Origin: SVQP01 sp045652835
Lineage (GTDB): Bacteria; Bacillota; Clostridia; Oscillospirales; CAG-272
DNA: 35,444 bases
Assembly (NCBI GenBank): GCA_045652835.1
Contig: JAZOLE010000147.1
Location: 1-35,444, forward strand
Direction of reading: 5' to 3'
Below the pieces are notes generated by a model that was not told the DNA's origin, did no database searches, and was given only the letters and a program-made list of their open reading frames with translations. This document shows, piece by piece, positions 24,122 through 34,800 of the stretch. The first letter of the stretch is position 1. Each line of letters opens with the position of its first letter. The position numbers were made by a program, and so were the translations under genes.

Positions 24122-24199
24122 ATGAAGATCGTTACGCTCAAAACCCCGAAATTCATTTCCGCGATCATTCGCCTCTTTATCAAAAATAAAAATCGATAG
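24122..24199 (+). CDS. spoVM: SpoVM-like spore coat anchoring peptide
   Basis: A 25-codon gene that automated callers often miss. It begins MKIVTLKTPKF and ends IKNKNR. B. subtilis SpoVM (26 residues) begins MKFYTIKLPKF. Shared features are the length, MK start, Lys7, Pro9, Lys10, Phe11, a hydrophobic amphipathic stretch and a basic C-terminus. SpoVM inserts in the curved outer forespore membrane and anchors SpoIVA, the coat basement layer. A strong ribosome-binding site, GAAAGGAG (24107-24114), lies seven bases before the ATG. Its place after thiN is exactly that in Bacillus and many Clostridia. It implies sporulation capacity now or in a recent ancestor. Confidence 0.88.
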   Translation: MKIVTLKTPKFISAIIRLFIKNKNR

Positions 24200-24207
24200 G
24201 ATTACAT

Positions 24208-26253
24208 ATGATACAGGAACAACGTAAAAATAATGGATTTCTGCCCATCAATGCTGCCGAGATGGCAACTCTGGGCTGGGACGCACCCGATTTCGTTTAC
24301 GTAACGGGAGACGCTTACGTGGATCACCCCTCGTTTGGCGTATCTATCATTTCGCGCGTACTCGAGGACGCGGGATTTCGCGTTGCCATTCTTTCGCAGC
24401 CCGACTACAAAAGTGCGGATGCGTTTCGCACCTTTGGCCGTCCGCGCCTTGGTTTTTTGGTCACGGCAGGTAACATTGACTCCATGGTAGCGCACTACAC
24501 GGTATCCAAGAAAAAGCGCACCTACGACTACTACTCCCCCGGTGGTAAGATGGGCAACCGCCCCGACCGCGCAACCATCGTATATTCCAACCGCATCCGC
24601 GAGGCGTACGGTGACATTCCGATCATCCTTGGCGGCTTGGAGGCTTCCTTGCGCCGCTTTGCCCATTACGACTACTGGGAGGATCGCGTGCGTCGCTCGC
24701 TGCTGATCGACAGCCGCGCCGACATTCTGACCTACGGCATGGGCGAGAAGATTCTTGTGCGCCTGGCGCAGCTGCTGGACAAGGGCGTGCCGATCAAAAA
24801 GATCCGCGACGTGCGCGGCACGGTTTGGGTAGGAAAGCCCGAGGACACGGTGCACTTCCCCGTGGCTGCTACCTTTGATTATAACGAGCTGAAAACCGAT
24901 AAAAAAGCATACGCCAATGCCTTTGGTGTGCAGTATAAAAATCAGGACAGCATTACGGGCAAGGCGATCTGCGAGATGTATGACGGCAAGATGCTGGTGC
25001 AAAATCCGCCCATGCAGCCGCTTGAGCGAGAGGAGCTTGATGCCGTTTACGCCCTACCCTACACCCGTACCTATCACCCCTTTTACGAAAAGGACGGCGG
25101 TGTGCCCGGCATTGAAGAGGTGCGCTTCTCGGTCACGCACAACCGCGGCTGCTTTGGCAGCTGTAACTTCTGTGCGCTGGCATTCCATCAGGGTCGCACG
25201 GTGCGCTCGCGCAGTATTGGCAGCTGCGTGGAAGAGGCGAAAAAGATTACCGAAATGCCCGACTTTAAGGGATACATTCATGACGTGGGCGGTCCTACCG
25301 CAAACTTCCGCGCCCCTGCCTGCCAAAAGCAGCTGACCGACGGCGTTTGCCCCGGCAGAAAGTGTCTTGCTCCCAAGCCCTGCCCCAATTTGCAGGTGGA
25401 TCACACCGAGTACATTGAGCTGCTGCGCGCCATTGAATCGCTTCCCCGCGTCAAAAAGGTATTTATCCGCTCGGGTATTCGCTTTGATTACCTGCTGCTT
25501 GACCAAAACGAGGCATTTTTCAAAAAGCTGGTCAAGGATCACGTATCCGGTCAGCTCAAGGTTGCGCCCGAGCATTGCTCCGCTCCCGTGCTTCGCGCTA
25601 TGGGCAAGCCCGACTTCTCGGTTTACGAGCAGTTCCGCGACAGATACTTTGATTTGTGCGCCGCTTGCGGCAAGGAGCAATATCTCGTGCCCTACCTGAT
25701 GTCCAGCCACCCCGGCTCGACCTTGAACGATGCCGTGGAGCTTGCGCTGTGCCTCAAGCGTCACCACTACGCGCCCGAGCAGGTGCAGGACTACTACCCC
25801 ACCCCCGGCACGGCGTCCACCGTCATGTACTACACCGGCATCAATCCGCTTGACGGCAAGAGCGTTTACGTAGCAACCGATTACCACGAAAAGCAGCTGC
25901 AAAGAGCGCTGCTGCAATACAATCGCCCCGAAAACGCACCCATGGTGCGCGAGGCACTGCAAAAGGCAGGTCGCGAGGACCTGATCGGCTATGGCGCTGA
26001 GTGCCTGGTACGCCCCGCAGGAGGCGGTGCCGGCAAGAGCGCAAAGCCGCAGGGCAAGATGTCGGGCAAGCCGACGCAAGGCAAGCCCGAGGCACAAAGC
26101 AAAAAGCCCGGCGCAAAGCCGAGCGGCATACCGAACAAAAAGCCTGCGGCAAAGGCACAAGCCAAGCCTGCCCCCAAGGCAACTGCCGCAAATCCCGAAA
26201 AGAAAAAGCCCACCTATAAAGAGGGCTGGGCAAAGCCGAAGAAAAAGAAATAA
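24208..26253 (+). CDS. ygiQ: YgiQ-family radical SAM protein
   Basis: 681 residues. N-terminal 'DFVYVTGDAYVDHPSFGVSI', 'ILGGLEASLRRFAHYDYW' and 'YGMGEK' are signatures of the YgiQ family (UPF0313), and the radical SAM cluster motif is Cys315-x3-Cys319-x2-Cys322 in 'RGCFGSCNFCAL'. The HhH-like and YgiQ C-terminal parts continue to about residue 600 ('VQDYYPTPGTASTVMYYTG'). The last 75 residues are a Lys/Pro/Ala/Gly-rich tail that probably lacks fixed structure. The family's substrate is unknown. It starts nine bases after spoVM without a strong Shine-Dalgarno ('AGGATTACAT'). Two hairpins lie after its stop. Confidence 0.95.
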   Translation: MIQEQRKNNGFLPINAAEMATLGWDAPDFVYVTGDAYVDHPSFGVSIISRVLEDAGFRVAILSQPDYKSADAFRTFGRPRLGFLVTAGNIDSMVAHYTVSKKKRTYDYYSPGGKMGNRPDRATIVYSNRIREAYGDIPIILGGLEASLRRFAHYDYWEDRVRRSLLIDSRADILTYGMGEKILVRLAQLLDKGVPIKKIRDVRGTVWVGKPEDTVHFPVAATFDYNELKTDKKAYANAFGVQYKNQDSITGKAICEMYDGKMLVQNPPMQPLEREELDAVYALPYTRTYHPFYEKDGGVPGIEEVRFSVTHNRGCFGSCNFCALAFHQGRTVRSRSIGSCVEEAKKITEMPDFKGYIHDVGGPTANFRAPACQKQLTDGVCPGRKCLAPKPCPNLQVDHTEYIELLRAIESLPRVKKVFIRSGIRFDYLLLDQNEAFFKKLVKDHVSGQLKVAPEHCSAPVLRAMGKPDFSVYEQFRDRYFDLCAACGKEQYLVPYLMSSHPGSTLNDAVELALCLKRHHYAPEQVQDYYPTPGTASTVMYYTGINPLDGKSVYVATDYHEKQLQRALLQYNRPENAPMVREALQKAGREDLIGYGAECLVRPAGGGAGKSAKPQGKMSGKPTQGKPEAQSKKPGAKPSGIPNKKPAAKAQAKPAPKATAANPEKKKPTYKEGWAKPKKKK

Positions 26254-26258
26254 CAACA

Positions 26259-26285
26259 CACGGCTCGGCATTTTGCCGAGCCGTG
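26259..26285 (+). terminator. Hairpin after ygiQ
   Basis: A perfect 12-bp GC-rich stem, CACGGCTCGGCA (26259-26270) and TGCCGAGCCGTG (26274-26285), five bases after the ygiQ stop, with loop TTT. The following CGTATTTC is only weakly T-rich. It likely ends the long plus-strand operon together with the next hairpin. Confidence 0.7.
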
Positions 26286-26369
26286 CGTATTTCATTGATG
26301 CAGGCACGGGAGATCGGTGATCTCTCGCAACTTTTCTGCGTCCTCGACGGTCCGTTATAATATAGGATG

Positions 26370-26399
26370 AAAAAACCCTCGCGAAAGCGAGGGTTTTTT
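26370..26399. terminator. Bidirectional terminator between convergent operons
   Basis: AAAAAACCCTCGC (26370-26382) and GCGAGGGTTTTTT (26387-26399) form a perfect 13-bp stem with a GAAA tetraloop; A- and T-runs give a U-tract in both directions. It lies 14 bases from the stop of the giant minus-strand gene and about 115 bases after ygiQ. Confidence 0.92.
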
Positions 26400-26413
26400 A
26401 CTATATTATGCGT

Positions 26414-29400
26414 TTATCCGTACTGAATGATCACGTCATACAGCGTGTATCTGACGGGAGAGTCACCGCGGTTGCTGTAAACCAGCTCGCCGCCTTCGTT
26501 TGTGATCTCAATATAGCACTCGCCACCCTCGCCGTATTCGGCAAACATGGTGTGCCCCGTCACCAAACTACCCTGTACGGGCGTAATACTCTCCGCACTC
26601 TGTCCGTACACGTAAACAGTCAGAGTTCTGGGCAGAACGGTCAGCTTGGCGGAATTGAGCGTCAGCTTACACAGATCCGTGACGTCATTGCCCTGTGCGT
26701 CAAACACAGTAACCGTCTTGAACTCCACGTTCTTACTGCCCGTCACGGTAAGTCCTGCGCCAAACTCTACCTCTACCCAATATCCATCGGGCAGACCCTG
26801 CACCCAAACGTCCTCGCAATTCTTCTCGGTGCCGTCATAGGTGTAGGTCATTTCATAGGCGTTTACCGTAACGTCCAGCGTGACCTCCAGCGTGCCGTAT
26901 TCATAAGCAACACTCAGCTCTTGTCCATCGTCATTATACACGCGCGCCACAAAGGTGTTGGCACTGTGACCAATCTCGGTCTGTTCACCCGTAAAGGTGA
27001 CTTCCAGATAAAATCCGCGCGGCAGCTCGTAAGGCTCCAGCTCATAGCAAATCAGCGGCGTGCCGTCAAAATTCTTGGAAGCGCTCTTGGAGATCAGCGT
27101 GACCACCCAATCCTCTGCTCTTACCACGCGCAGCGTGCCGTATTCCTTGATGATTTCAAAGCTTGCGGTCACATCCTCGCCACCCTCGTCATAAATGACC
27201 ACCTCAAAGGTATTGTCACTCTCACCGGGCAACGTGCGCTCGCCCGTAAAGACGATCTCCATACGGTAGCCTTCCGGCAGCGTATACTCCGCAAGCTCAT
27301 GGCAGACAAGCGGTGCGCCATCATATATGCCGATCGCACTACCCGATTGCAGCGTCAGCTTGATCTGATCCCAAACCTCCAGCGTGCCATACGTCTTGCT
27401 TACGTTACAGTACGCGGTGATATCGTTGCCGTCCGCGTCATATACGATCACGTCAAAGGTGTTCTCGCTCGTACCCACCGCGGTCTGCGAGCCACTAAAG
27501 ATTGCCTCAAGCGTATATCCCTTGGGAAGCTTATACTTCAGCAACTCATGGGAGGTCAGCGGCTGACCGTTATAGTGACGCTGCGCGCTTTGCGAGGTCA
27601 GGCTGATATACAGCTTGTTGACCATGGCGTAGCACGTGTTTGCTGTCACGATATAATTGGCAGTGACGTCATTGCCGCCCCGGTCATATACCACCCATTC
27701 GGTGAACTTCAGCGTATAACCGCCCGGCTCCGCAGGTGCCTCGGTTGCCACGTACTCCACAGTATGCCCCGGGGCAAGTCCCATGGGGCGGTAACCCGCC
27801 TGCACAACGTCAATGCCCTTGCCGTCATACTCCTTGGAGAATTGCGCGGGCAGATACAAATTCAGCTCAGCAGGCTCTACCGTCACGCTCTTCCATGTGT
27901 GTTCCAGCGTCAGGTAATAGCAATGCGTCACATCTCTGCCGCGTGCGTCATAAATGCGCAAGTCGCCAAGCACACAATGATACTTCTCACCGATTTCGGG
28001 TGAGCTTACGATCATGGGCAGCATGATCTTCTGCCCCACCACAAGATCGGGGCAGGAAAGCTGATCCTGCGAGATGGCCAGCTTGACCGTGCCGTTATAG
28101 GTCAGCACGACATGCTCCGCCACGGTAACGGTCATGGGTCTGTGCGTGATGCGCAGCGTGCCCAGCATATCCTCTTCATAGATAAATGCGTAGTTTTGGC
28201 TGACGTCGCGTCCGTTCTCGTCCACAATGATCAGCGCAAGGCGGTTTTCGATCTCGCCCACAAGCTCGATGCTGGCGGGTTTGACGTCCGTGATCCCGTG
28301 ACCGGGCAAAATCTCGCCCAGCAGCACGTATTGCTCATTGATCAGCGGCATGCCGTCATACATCTTTTCTGCATCAAACGATTGCAAGGGCAGAGGATAC
28401 GGATCGGTGATCTCCAGCATACCTGCGTCCACCTTGATCGCATACATGTACGTGACGTCGTTTCCTTGCTCATCGATCACGCGAACCACCGAAAGATCAT
28501 TCTTCCACTTGCCCACGTCGGCAATGCCCTGTGCGTACTTGTATTCCACGTACAGATCATGTCCCGCAAGCAGCTTGCCCTCGGTCACCTTACTGTAGGC
28601 TGCCATGATGGGCTGACCGTCATAGACCGGCTTGGTCTTGCTGCCTGTCGACACCGTAATCTCAATCGGCTTGACGCGCAGCGTACCATAATTGGGCGTG
28701 ACGCTGTAATACGCGGACACATCATTGCCGTATCCGTCCACAACGCGCACGCTCTCCAGCGAATTGGTTGCGGTTCCGATCTCGTAAATACCGTTCGGAT
28801 AGGTAAAGGATGCCCTGATCTCATGCCCCTCGATAAGTCCCGAGCCGCTTACGCGGATCTCGGTATTGACAGCGGGAGCGTTCTCGTACGCCACAATATC
28901 GCCGCCCGTGATGACTGTGATCTTGCGCGGTATGATCTCGATCTCGCCATCCGTGCAAGTAATCTCATAATTGCTGGTCACGTCGCGTTTGCGTTCGTCA
29001 AGAATCTGACAGTCCTTGACCGTCATGCGGTGCGTGCCAAGCTCAATACCGTCCGAAATGACGGTCAGCTCTACCTTGTGCCCTGCGGCAAGTCCCTGAG
29101 CAGAGGCAGTGGCATCACACTTGCCGTTATACGGCTGCCCCGAATACTCGCCCTGCACCAAGGGCGCATCGATATACAAGGGCGCAGGCTTGACGGTATA
29201 CCTGCCCGGGTTGACAGTAATCATATAGTTGCCGGTCACGTCCTGCCCCGTCGCAGTATAGACCTTGGGAATGACGCGATCGTTATCATGCGTGCCTACG
29301 TCGGTGATATAGTCCGACTTGACCGAGCCGCCCAGCACGTGTTCTGCGACCAGCGTGCCGGACACCAGCGTCATTTGCGTGGCGTTGTCCATGGGCTGTC

Positions 29401-31777
29401 CGTCATATACCTTGTTGCCGCTCGAGGTTTTGACCGAAATCGAAACGGGCGTAACGGTCAGCTTACCGGGCACCGTGGTGACGAGGAAGTTTTCGGTCAC
29501 GTTATTGCCGTAACGGTCCCAGACCGTTACGTTCTGTATCTGCAAGCTTCCCGTGCCTGCATTGGTCTGGCTGCCCGAAAGGGTATAGGTGGCACGATAA
29601 CCGCCTGCCTCCCAGTTTTCCTTGACTTCCGAGAGCAAAAAGGATGCGGCATCCAACGGCTGTCCGTCATACTGCTTGCTGCCGCTCGGAGCATGCAGCG
29701 TCAGCGCAATGCCCTCTATCTTAATGGTATTTCCCGTAAAGTAAATATCGTAATTGTGCGTTCTGTCCGCGCCACTGCCATCGTTCAGCACCACAGAAAA
29801 CAGCTCCTTTGGAACGGTAAACGTATACGAACCTACATCCAAGGGCTCGGATACGGGCACGCCGTTCTTCTCATAGGTCACGTGATCGTAAAAGTCGCCG
29901 TTGAGCACGATCTTGTGCCCCTTGCCCTCATATTTTTTGATCCATTCGTTGGTGGAATTCAGATACACAGGATATGATGCGGAAGCCGCGTGGCCGTCAT
30001 ACCGCTTGGTTTGGGGATCAAAACGAATCTCCAGCGCACGCTTATCTACGGTCAGATTACCTGACCCCTGCAGACGGCTTGCATACCAATCCGTTGCATC
30101 CACCGCCTTGCCAAGCCCTTCCTTGTGCATGATGCGGTACTCAACGGTATACGTGCCCGTGCCCGCGTCGGTCTGCGCGCCCGAGGTGCTCACGATCTCA
30201 ATCGTGTCGCCTTCAAACAGCGCGCCTGCTACAACGTCCAAAAGTTCGCTTGCGTTGTATTTCTCCGGTGTCAGCGGTTCAGCATCGTAAATCTTACGCA
30301 GATCCTTATAAGAAAGCTGCAAGGGCGCGCCCTTTTCCACCGTCAAGGTGCCGTAAGACACGCTCAGATCGTAATTTGCCGTAACGTTTTTGCCGTCTCC
30401 CGAGATAATCTCATACGCAACCTCGTTGGTAATGCTGCCCGGCACGGTCTGCGTTGCAGCCTTTTTGACCTTGACGCTATGCCCCGGGGCAAGGCTGCCG
30501 CCCCTGATTTGATAGTTCGACCAGCTTTGTGCCTCTCCGTTATACACAAGTCCGCGGCTATTCTCGCTTTGCAAATGCAGCACGCGCGGCTTGACGGTCA
30601 AAGAGCCGAATTTATAAGTAATATCGTAGTTTTTGGTCGCATCTCTGCCGTCAGCCAGAATACGCAACTGCACGCGGTTGTCCTGCGGACGATTTGTGAC
30701 GTCGGTTATACCGGTTTTATCGTTGTGCACAAACTCCACAATCTGTCCCGACACAATGCTGCCGCTCGTCACGGTGTATCTGTCGGTATACTGGCGCATG
30801 CCCGTATATTCCAGCGTCACGTTGGGCGTTTCGACCGTGATCGGTCGTTTTTCAATGACCACCTTGCACACGTCTACCTTGATATTATAGTACGCGGTGC
30901 GGTCCTGCCCTGCATCATTGGTTACGGTTACTGTCACCTTATTATCATGTCTGCCCACGTCGGCAGATACGCTGTGCGGTGTGACGTATATCTGATCTCC
31001 TCTGTACAGCTGCCCCTTGGTGATCTCATAATTGGAGGTGCTTGCGCTTTGTCCGTCATACGTCTTGGTAATGTTGACAGGCTTGCCGTTCTTGATCTCG
31101 TTCGCCACCACCACCGTGATCTGCTTTGCCTTGACCTTGATTGTGCCCTGCGAGAAGGTCAGCTGATACCCCGCGGTCACGTCGTTGCCCTTTTTGTCCA
31201 CAATGACTACCGAGGACGGATCGATATGGCAGATCGCGCCGCCGCGTCCGTCATAGGTAAAGTAGGTCAGCGCAGCACTTTGGATGCTGTGTCCCTTGGC
31301 AAGCACGCCGTCATCGATCTGCCAATGCTTGCCATACGCGGGGGTATCTCCGTATTCCACGGTAGCACCGAACTTGCTCTCGGGGCGCAGCGTAACATCA
31401 CGGCGATACAGCGTGACCCGCCCTGCCTCGCTATAGATCTTTTTGCCAAACAACCCCTTGGTAATGACCGCGCGTACGCTGTACGCACCCGGACGCGTGG
31501 GCTGGTCTGCCGACCAAGCCTCGCTGCCCAAAGGCGCATACTCGCACCGATACGTGCCAAAAAGCACAAAGCAATCATACTCGGGCTTATCGCCAAAGGC
31601 GACCGTCTCGCTTTGCAAGGTATACTCTCCGAAGTAAATACCGCGCAGCGAGAGATAGCCAAGCAGCAGCACCGCTCCTAAGATTAGCAGCAGCACCGCA
31701 CACTTGACGCATATCTTAAATATGCGCGCCAGCGGGAGATATCCCCTGACCTTTTTCTCATATGCTTCGTACATCAT
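26414..31777 (-). CDS. Giant membrane-anchored MBG-repeat surface protein
   Basis: 1787 residues, starting at the ATG of 31777 after GGAG (a second ATG follows at once). A short basic cytosolic tail precedes one membrane segment (about 24-45); the rest is predicted outside. After a cap domain (about 50-130) come about 18 repeats of 80 to 95 residues of MBG type, each with 'YDGQPL'-like, 'G.L..GH', 'GNDVT.NY' and 'YGTL.V' elements. Examples are 'KVYDGQPMDNATQ' and 'RHYNGQPLTSHE'. The end is a truncated unit without a second anchor, LPXTG signal or enzyme motif. A stack this long would form a fibre tens of nanometres long, suited to adhesion or a surface scaffold (inference). It starts 37 bases after the transglutaminase gene and is probably co-transcribed with it. 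Confidence 0.85.
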   Translation of the reverse strand: MMYEAYEKKVRGYLPLARIFKICVKCAVLLLILGAVLLLGYLSLRGIYFGEYTLQSETVAFGDKPEYDCFVLFGTYRCEYAPLGSEAWSADQPTRPGAYSVRAVITKGLFGKKIYSEAGRVTLYRRDVTLRPESKFGATVEYGDTPAYGKHWQIDDGVLAKGHSIQSAALTYFTYDGRGGAICHIDPSSVVIVDKKGNDVTAGYQLTFSQGTIKVKAKQITVVVANEIKNGKPVNITKTYDGQSASTSNYEITKGQLYRGDQIYVTPHSVSADVGRHDNKVTVTVTNDAGQDRTAYYNIKVDVCKVVIEKRPITVETPNVTLEYTGMRQYTDRYTVTSGSIVSGQIVEFVHNDKTGITDVTNRPQDNRVQLRILADGRDATKNYDITYKFGSLTVKPRVLHLQSENSRGLVYNGEAQSWSNYQIRGGSLAPGHSVKVKKAATQTVPGSITNEVAYEIISGDGKNVTANYDLSVSYGTLTVEKGAPLQLSYKDLRKIYDAEPLTPEKYNASELLDVVAGALFEGDTIEIVSTSGAQTDAGTGTYTVEYRIMHKEGLGKAVDATDWYASRLQGSGNLTVDKRALEIRFDPQTKRYDGHAASASYPVYLNSTNEWIKKYEGKGHKIVLNGDFYDHVTYEKNGVPVSEPLDVGSYTFTVPKELFSVVLNDGSGADRTHNYDIYFTGNTIKIEGIALTLHAPSGSKQYDGQPLDAASFLLSEVKENWEAGGYRATYTLSGSQTNAGTGSLQIQNVTVWDRYGNNVTENFLVTTVPGKLTVTPVSISVKTSSGNKVYDGQPMDNATQMTLVSGTLVAEHVLGGSVKSDYITDVGTHDNDRVIPKVYTATGQDVTGNYMITVNPGRYTVKPAPLYIDAPLVQGEYSGQPYNGKCDATASAQGLAAGHKVELTVISDGIELGTHRMTVKDCQILDERKRDVTSNYEITCTDGEIEIIPRKITVITGGDIVAYENAPAVNTEIRVSGSGLIEGHEIRASFTYPNGIYEIGTATNSLESVRVVDGYGNDVSAYYSVTPNYGTLRVKPIEITVSTGSKTKPVYDGQPIMAAYSKVTEGKLLAGHDLYVEYKYAQGIADVGKWKNDLSVVRVIDEQGNDVTYMYAIKVDAGMLEITDPYPLPLQSFDAEKMYDGMPLINEQYVLLGEILPGHGITDVKPASIELVGEIENRLALIIVDENGRDVSQNYAFIYEEDMLGTLRITHRPMTVTVAEHVVLTYNGTVKLAISQDQLSCPDLVVGQKIMLPMIVSSPEIGEKYHCVLGDLRIYDARGRDVTHCYYLTLEHTWKSVTVEPAELNLYLPAQFSKEYDGKGIDVVQAGYRPMGLAPGHTVEYVATEAPAEPGGYTLKFTEWVVYDRGGNDVTANYIVTANTCYAMVNKLYISLTSQSAQRHYNGQPLTSHELLKYKLPKGYTLEAIFSGSQTAVGTSENTFDVIVYDADGNDITAYCNVSKTYGTLEVWDQIKLTLQSGSAIGIYDGAPLVCHELAEYTLPEGYRMEIVFTGERTLPGESDNTFEVVIYDEGGEDVTASFEIIKEYGTLRVVRAEDWVVTLISKSASKNFDGTPLICYELEPYELPRGFYLEVTFTGEQTEIGHSANTFVARVYNDDGQELSVAYEYGTLEVTLDVTVNAYEMTYTYDGTEKNCEDVWVQGLPDGYWVEVEFGAGLTVTGSKNVEFKTVTVFDAQGNDVTDLCKLTLNSAKLTVLPRTLTVYVYGQSAESITPVQGSLVTGHTMFAEYGEGGECYIEITNEGGELVYSNRGDSPVRYTLYDVIIQYG

Positions 31778-31814
31778 AAGTATTTCTCCGGATTATTCTG
31801 AAATGTAGATGGAT

Positions 31815-34800
31815 TTAAGGTGCCAGCACGCGCAAGGTGCCGGGCACGATTGTGATCTGATAATTGGCTGTCACGTTACGCCCCTGGGCGTCAGTGATCA
31901 CGATATCCGACACCGTGGCGTCGCTGACGCCAACGTTGGTCTGACTGCCCTTGACCTGATAGGATACAATGCTCTGCCCCTCTGCCAATTTTCCGCGGGT
32001 CAGGGTAAAGCCTTCGACGCGCAGCACCTTGCCGTCGTATACCTTTTCGGCGCTGTCTGTTTCAATGGTCAGGCTGATCGCGCTTATGCGCAGCAGCCCG
32101 GCTGCAACTCGCAGATCGTACTCGGCAGTCACGTCTGCGCCGCTGCCGTCAAGCACACGGCAGGTGGGGGTGTTGTATATCGAGCCAACGTTGGTAATCG
32201 AGGGCATGGTATACTCCAAATAGTGTCCGCGCGCGGCAAGCGCATCGGCATCATACGTCAAAGCGGGAGATTCCAGCGGCGTTCCGTCATAGATCTTGCT
32301 TGCTCCCGAAGATTGCACGGACAACTCGTACAGATATACCTTGAGCGTTCCGCGATTTTTCTTGATCTCAAAATTTTCGGTGACGTCCCGACCTAAAATA
32401 TCGTATATACGCACCTCTCCAACCTCGTTGGCGCTCTGTCCGATCTCGGTCTGCGATCCGCTGATCTCTACGTCAACGGTATAATAATCGCCAAGATGGG
32501 TGTTCTTAAAGGAAAGGGAGAAGGCAGCATTTTGCAACGGCGTGCCATTGTACACCCTCTTTGCGGATGCGGCAGTGACAGTCAGCGTAGGCTTTCTGAC
32601 CTCAATCACGCCATCCTGCAGCACCACGTTATACTCTGCTGTCACGTCATTGCCGTCCTCATCCTCAATTCTGATCTGCGTAATCGTAGACGTGCCCTGT
32701 CCTGCCTCGGTACGAGAACCGGTGACCTCCACGTACGCCAGCGAGTGCCCTTGCTTAAGCTCGCCTTGTGTGATCATGACGTTCTCGGGAGATACCGTGT
32801 ACGGGAGTCCCGTGTAGTAACCCATGACCTTGATGGGCATCAGCACAAGCGCATCATCGGGCGTGCTGCTGCGTGCAGGCGTGGGATCGATGCGCACCCA
32901 GCCAAGGCCTGTGATAAATACCTCAACCCAAGCGTGTGCGTCCGCACCCTTGACGTCCGTCCAGGCATTGCCTGCCGCATAGGTGCTGTATCCCACCACG
33001 TAACGCGCGGGAATACCGAATGAGCGATAAAGCAGCGTGGCAGCAGACGCAAAGTGGCGGCAAACACCGCTTTGGGACTCGGTCAGGAAATACACTACCT
33101 CATCCTCGCCTGCAGGGCATGCGGGATACTCTAAATCATACGTTGCGCTGGTGCGGACCAAGGCTGCAACGTCCTCAATAATGCTGAGTCGGTCTGCGCG
33201 CAAGCCGTTCTGCTCGGCAAACGCCAGCAGTGCTTGCTTGGTACTCTCGGGTACGGACAGATACTGCTCGTAGACAAACGCGGTATACAGCTTGTTCTGC
33301 TCATCCTCCAAGCCCATGGCTGCATAGCGCAGCGCATCGGCATAGTTATAATACCAATCATACCCCGAGTGCGAATAGGAGCTTGCATAGGGGGAGATGA
33401 CAACGTCGTTATACGCCCCCTCAGGCCCCTTTGCTACGTAATTGGGCAGCAGGTACTGATTGCCCATAATCTCTATTTGGTACAGCGAAGGCAGCTTGCC
33501 GTCTGCAGCCAAGGCTTGACCCACCGTGTACAGCATGTTTTCCACGGCAAGCGGATACGCCATAGCATCTCCCCAGCCCCAGTTTCCAAAGCCTTCGCGG
33601 AAGGAATAATCGCCATAGCTCTTCCAGCGCAGATACACTCTGCCGCCGCTTTCCGCCCAAATGCGTGCAGCGATCGCATCCGTGTTTTGCGTGTTGTTGT
33701 CAAGGCCACCGTCATCCGAGATCTCGCCACCCGTGGAGGGCGCATTCTCATACACCTCCAGCGTGCCGTATTCGTAAGACACGTCATAGCGGTAAGAAAT
33801 ATCCTCACCCGTCAAGGGGTCAATGATAGACACGGTAAAGGTGTTTTCCGAGAAACCGATCTCGGTCTGCGAGCCTGTAAAGTGCGGCACGATCTGATAA
33901 GCAGCATCTATCACGCCCTCTGCCAGCACGTATTGCTCACAGGTCAACGGCTCACCCGTATAGGGCGCGGACTTGGAGCCGGATGCAAAGATCAGCGTTT
34001 CCAGCTGGTCGCGGTCAATGCCGTGCACCAGCGTAATTTCATAATTGTCGGTTACAATTTCAATGGGATGTGCGTGCTGTACTTTTGAATTATCCAGAAC
34101 CACCACGTCGCGCAGTATAAATTCCACGGTGTCCTCTGCGTTCTTGACCGCCTCTACCTCTGCTGAAATCTCATGCCCTTCCACCAAAGTGCCCTTGGTG
34201 ATATACCACTGACCCTGGGGCAGTTCGCTGCCCGAAAAATGCTTGATGCAGGGGCTTGCTGAGATCTCGATGGGACGCGGCTCGATCTTGAGCGATCCCA
34301 CGCGGATGTTGATCTCATAATAATCGGTCACGTCACCGCCAATGCTGCCGTCTCCGTACAGATTCTGCACGCGCACTGTGATGTTGTTGGTAGTATTTCC
34401 CACTTCTGTAATGCTTGTCGGGAAGGAAACGTCTAAATAATGCTCTGCCAGCACCTCGCCGTCCACCGTAAAGGATTCATAGCGCAGCGGCTCTCCGTCA
34501 TAGATCTTGGAGGCACCGTACGAGGTCACCGTAATGGGGCGTTTGGTCACGGTCAGCTTGCCGTAGCGATACGCGATCTCGAAATTTTTCTGAACCGGGC
34601 GACCGCGCGGGTCTTGTATCGTGATCGCAAAGTCATTTGACGAGCTGCCGGGCGTGGTCTGCATGCCCTTGAAGGTGGCAGATGCGGTATAGCCCTCGGG
34701 CAGTTTGCCGAGAATGAAATCCCACATTTCGTAGGTCAGCGGCTGACCGTCATATGCCTTTTGGGTGTCGCCCGATTTAACGATCAGCTGACACGGGGTA

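Noticed and set aside
26408..31681. Long plus-strand frames (518 to 621 residues) opposite the giant MBG gene
   Set aside because: They are antisense shadows created by periodic codons of the repeats, with no ribosome-binding site and no recognisable domain.
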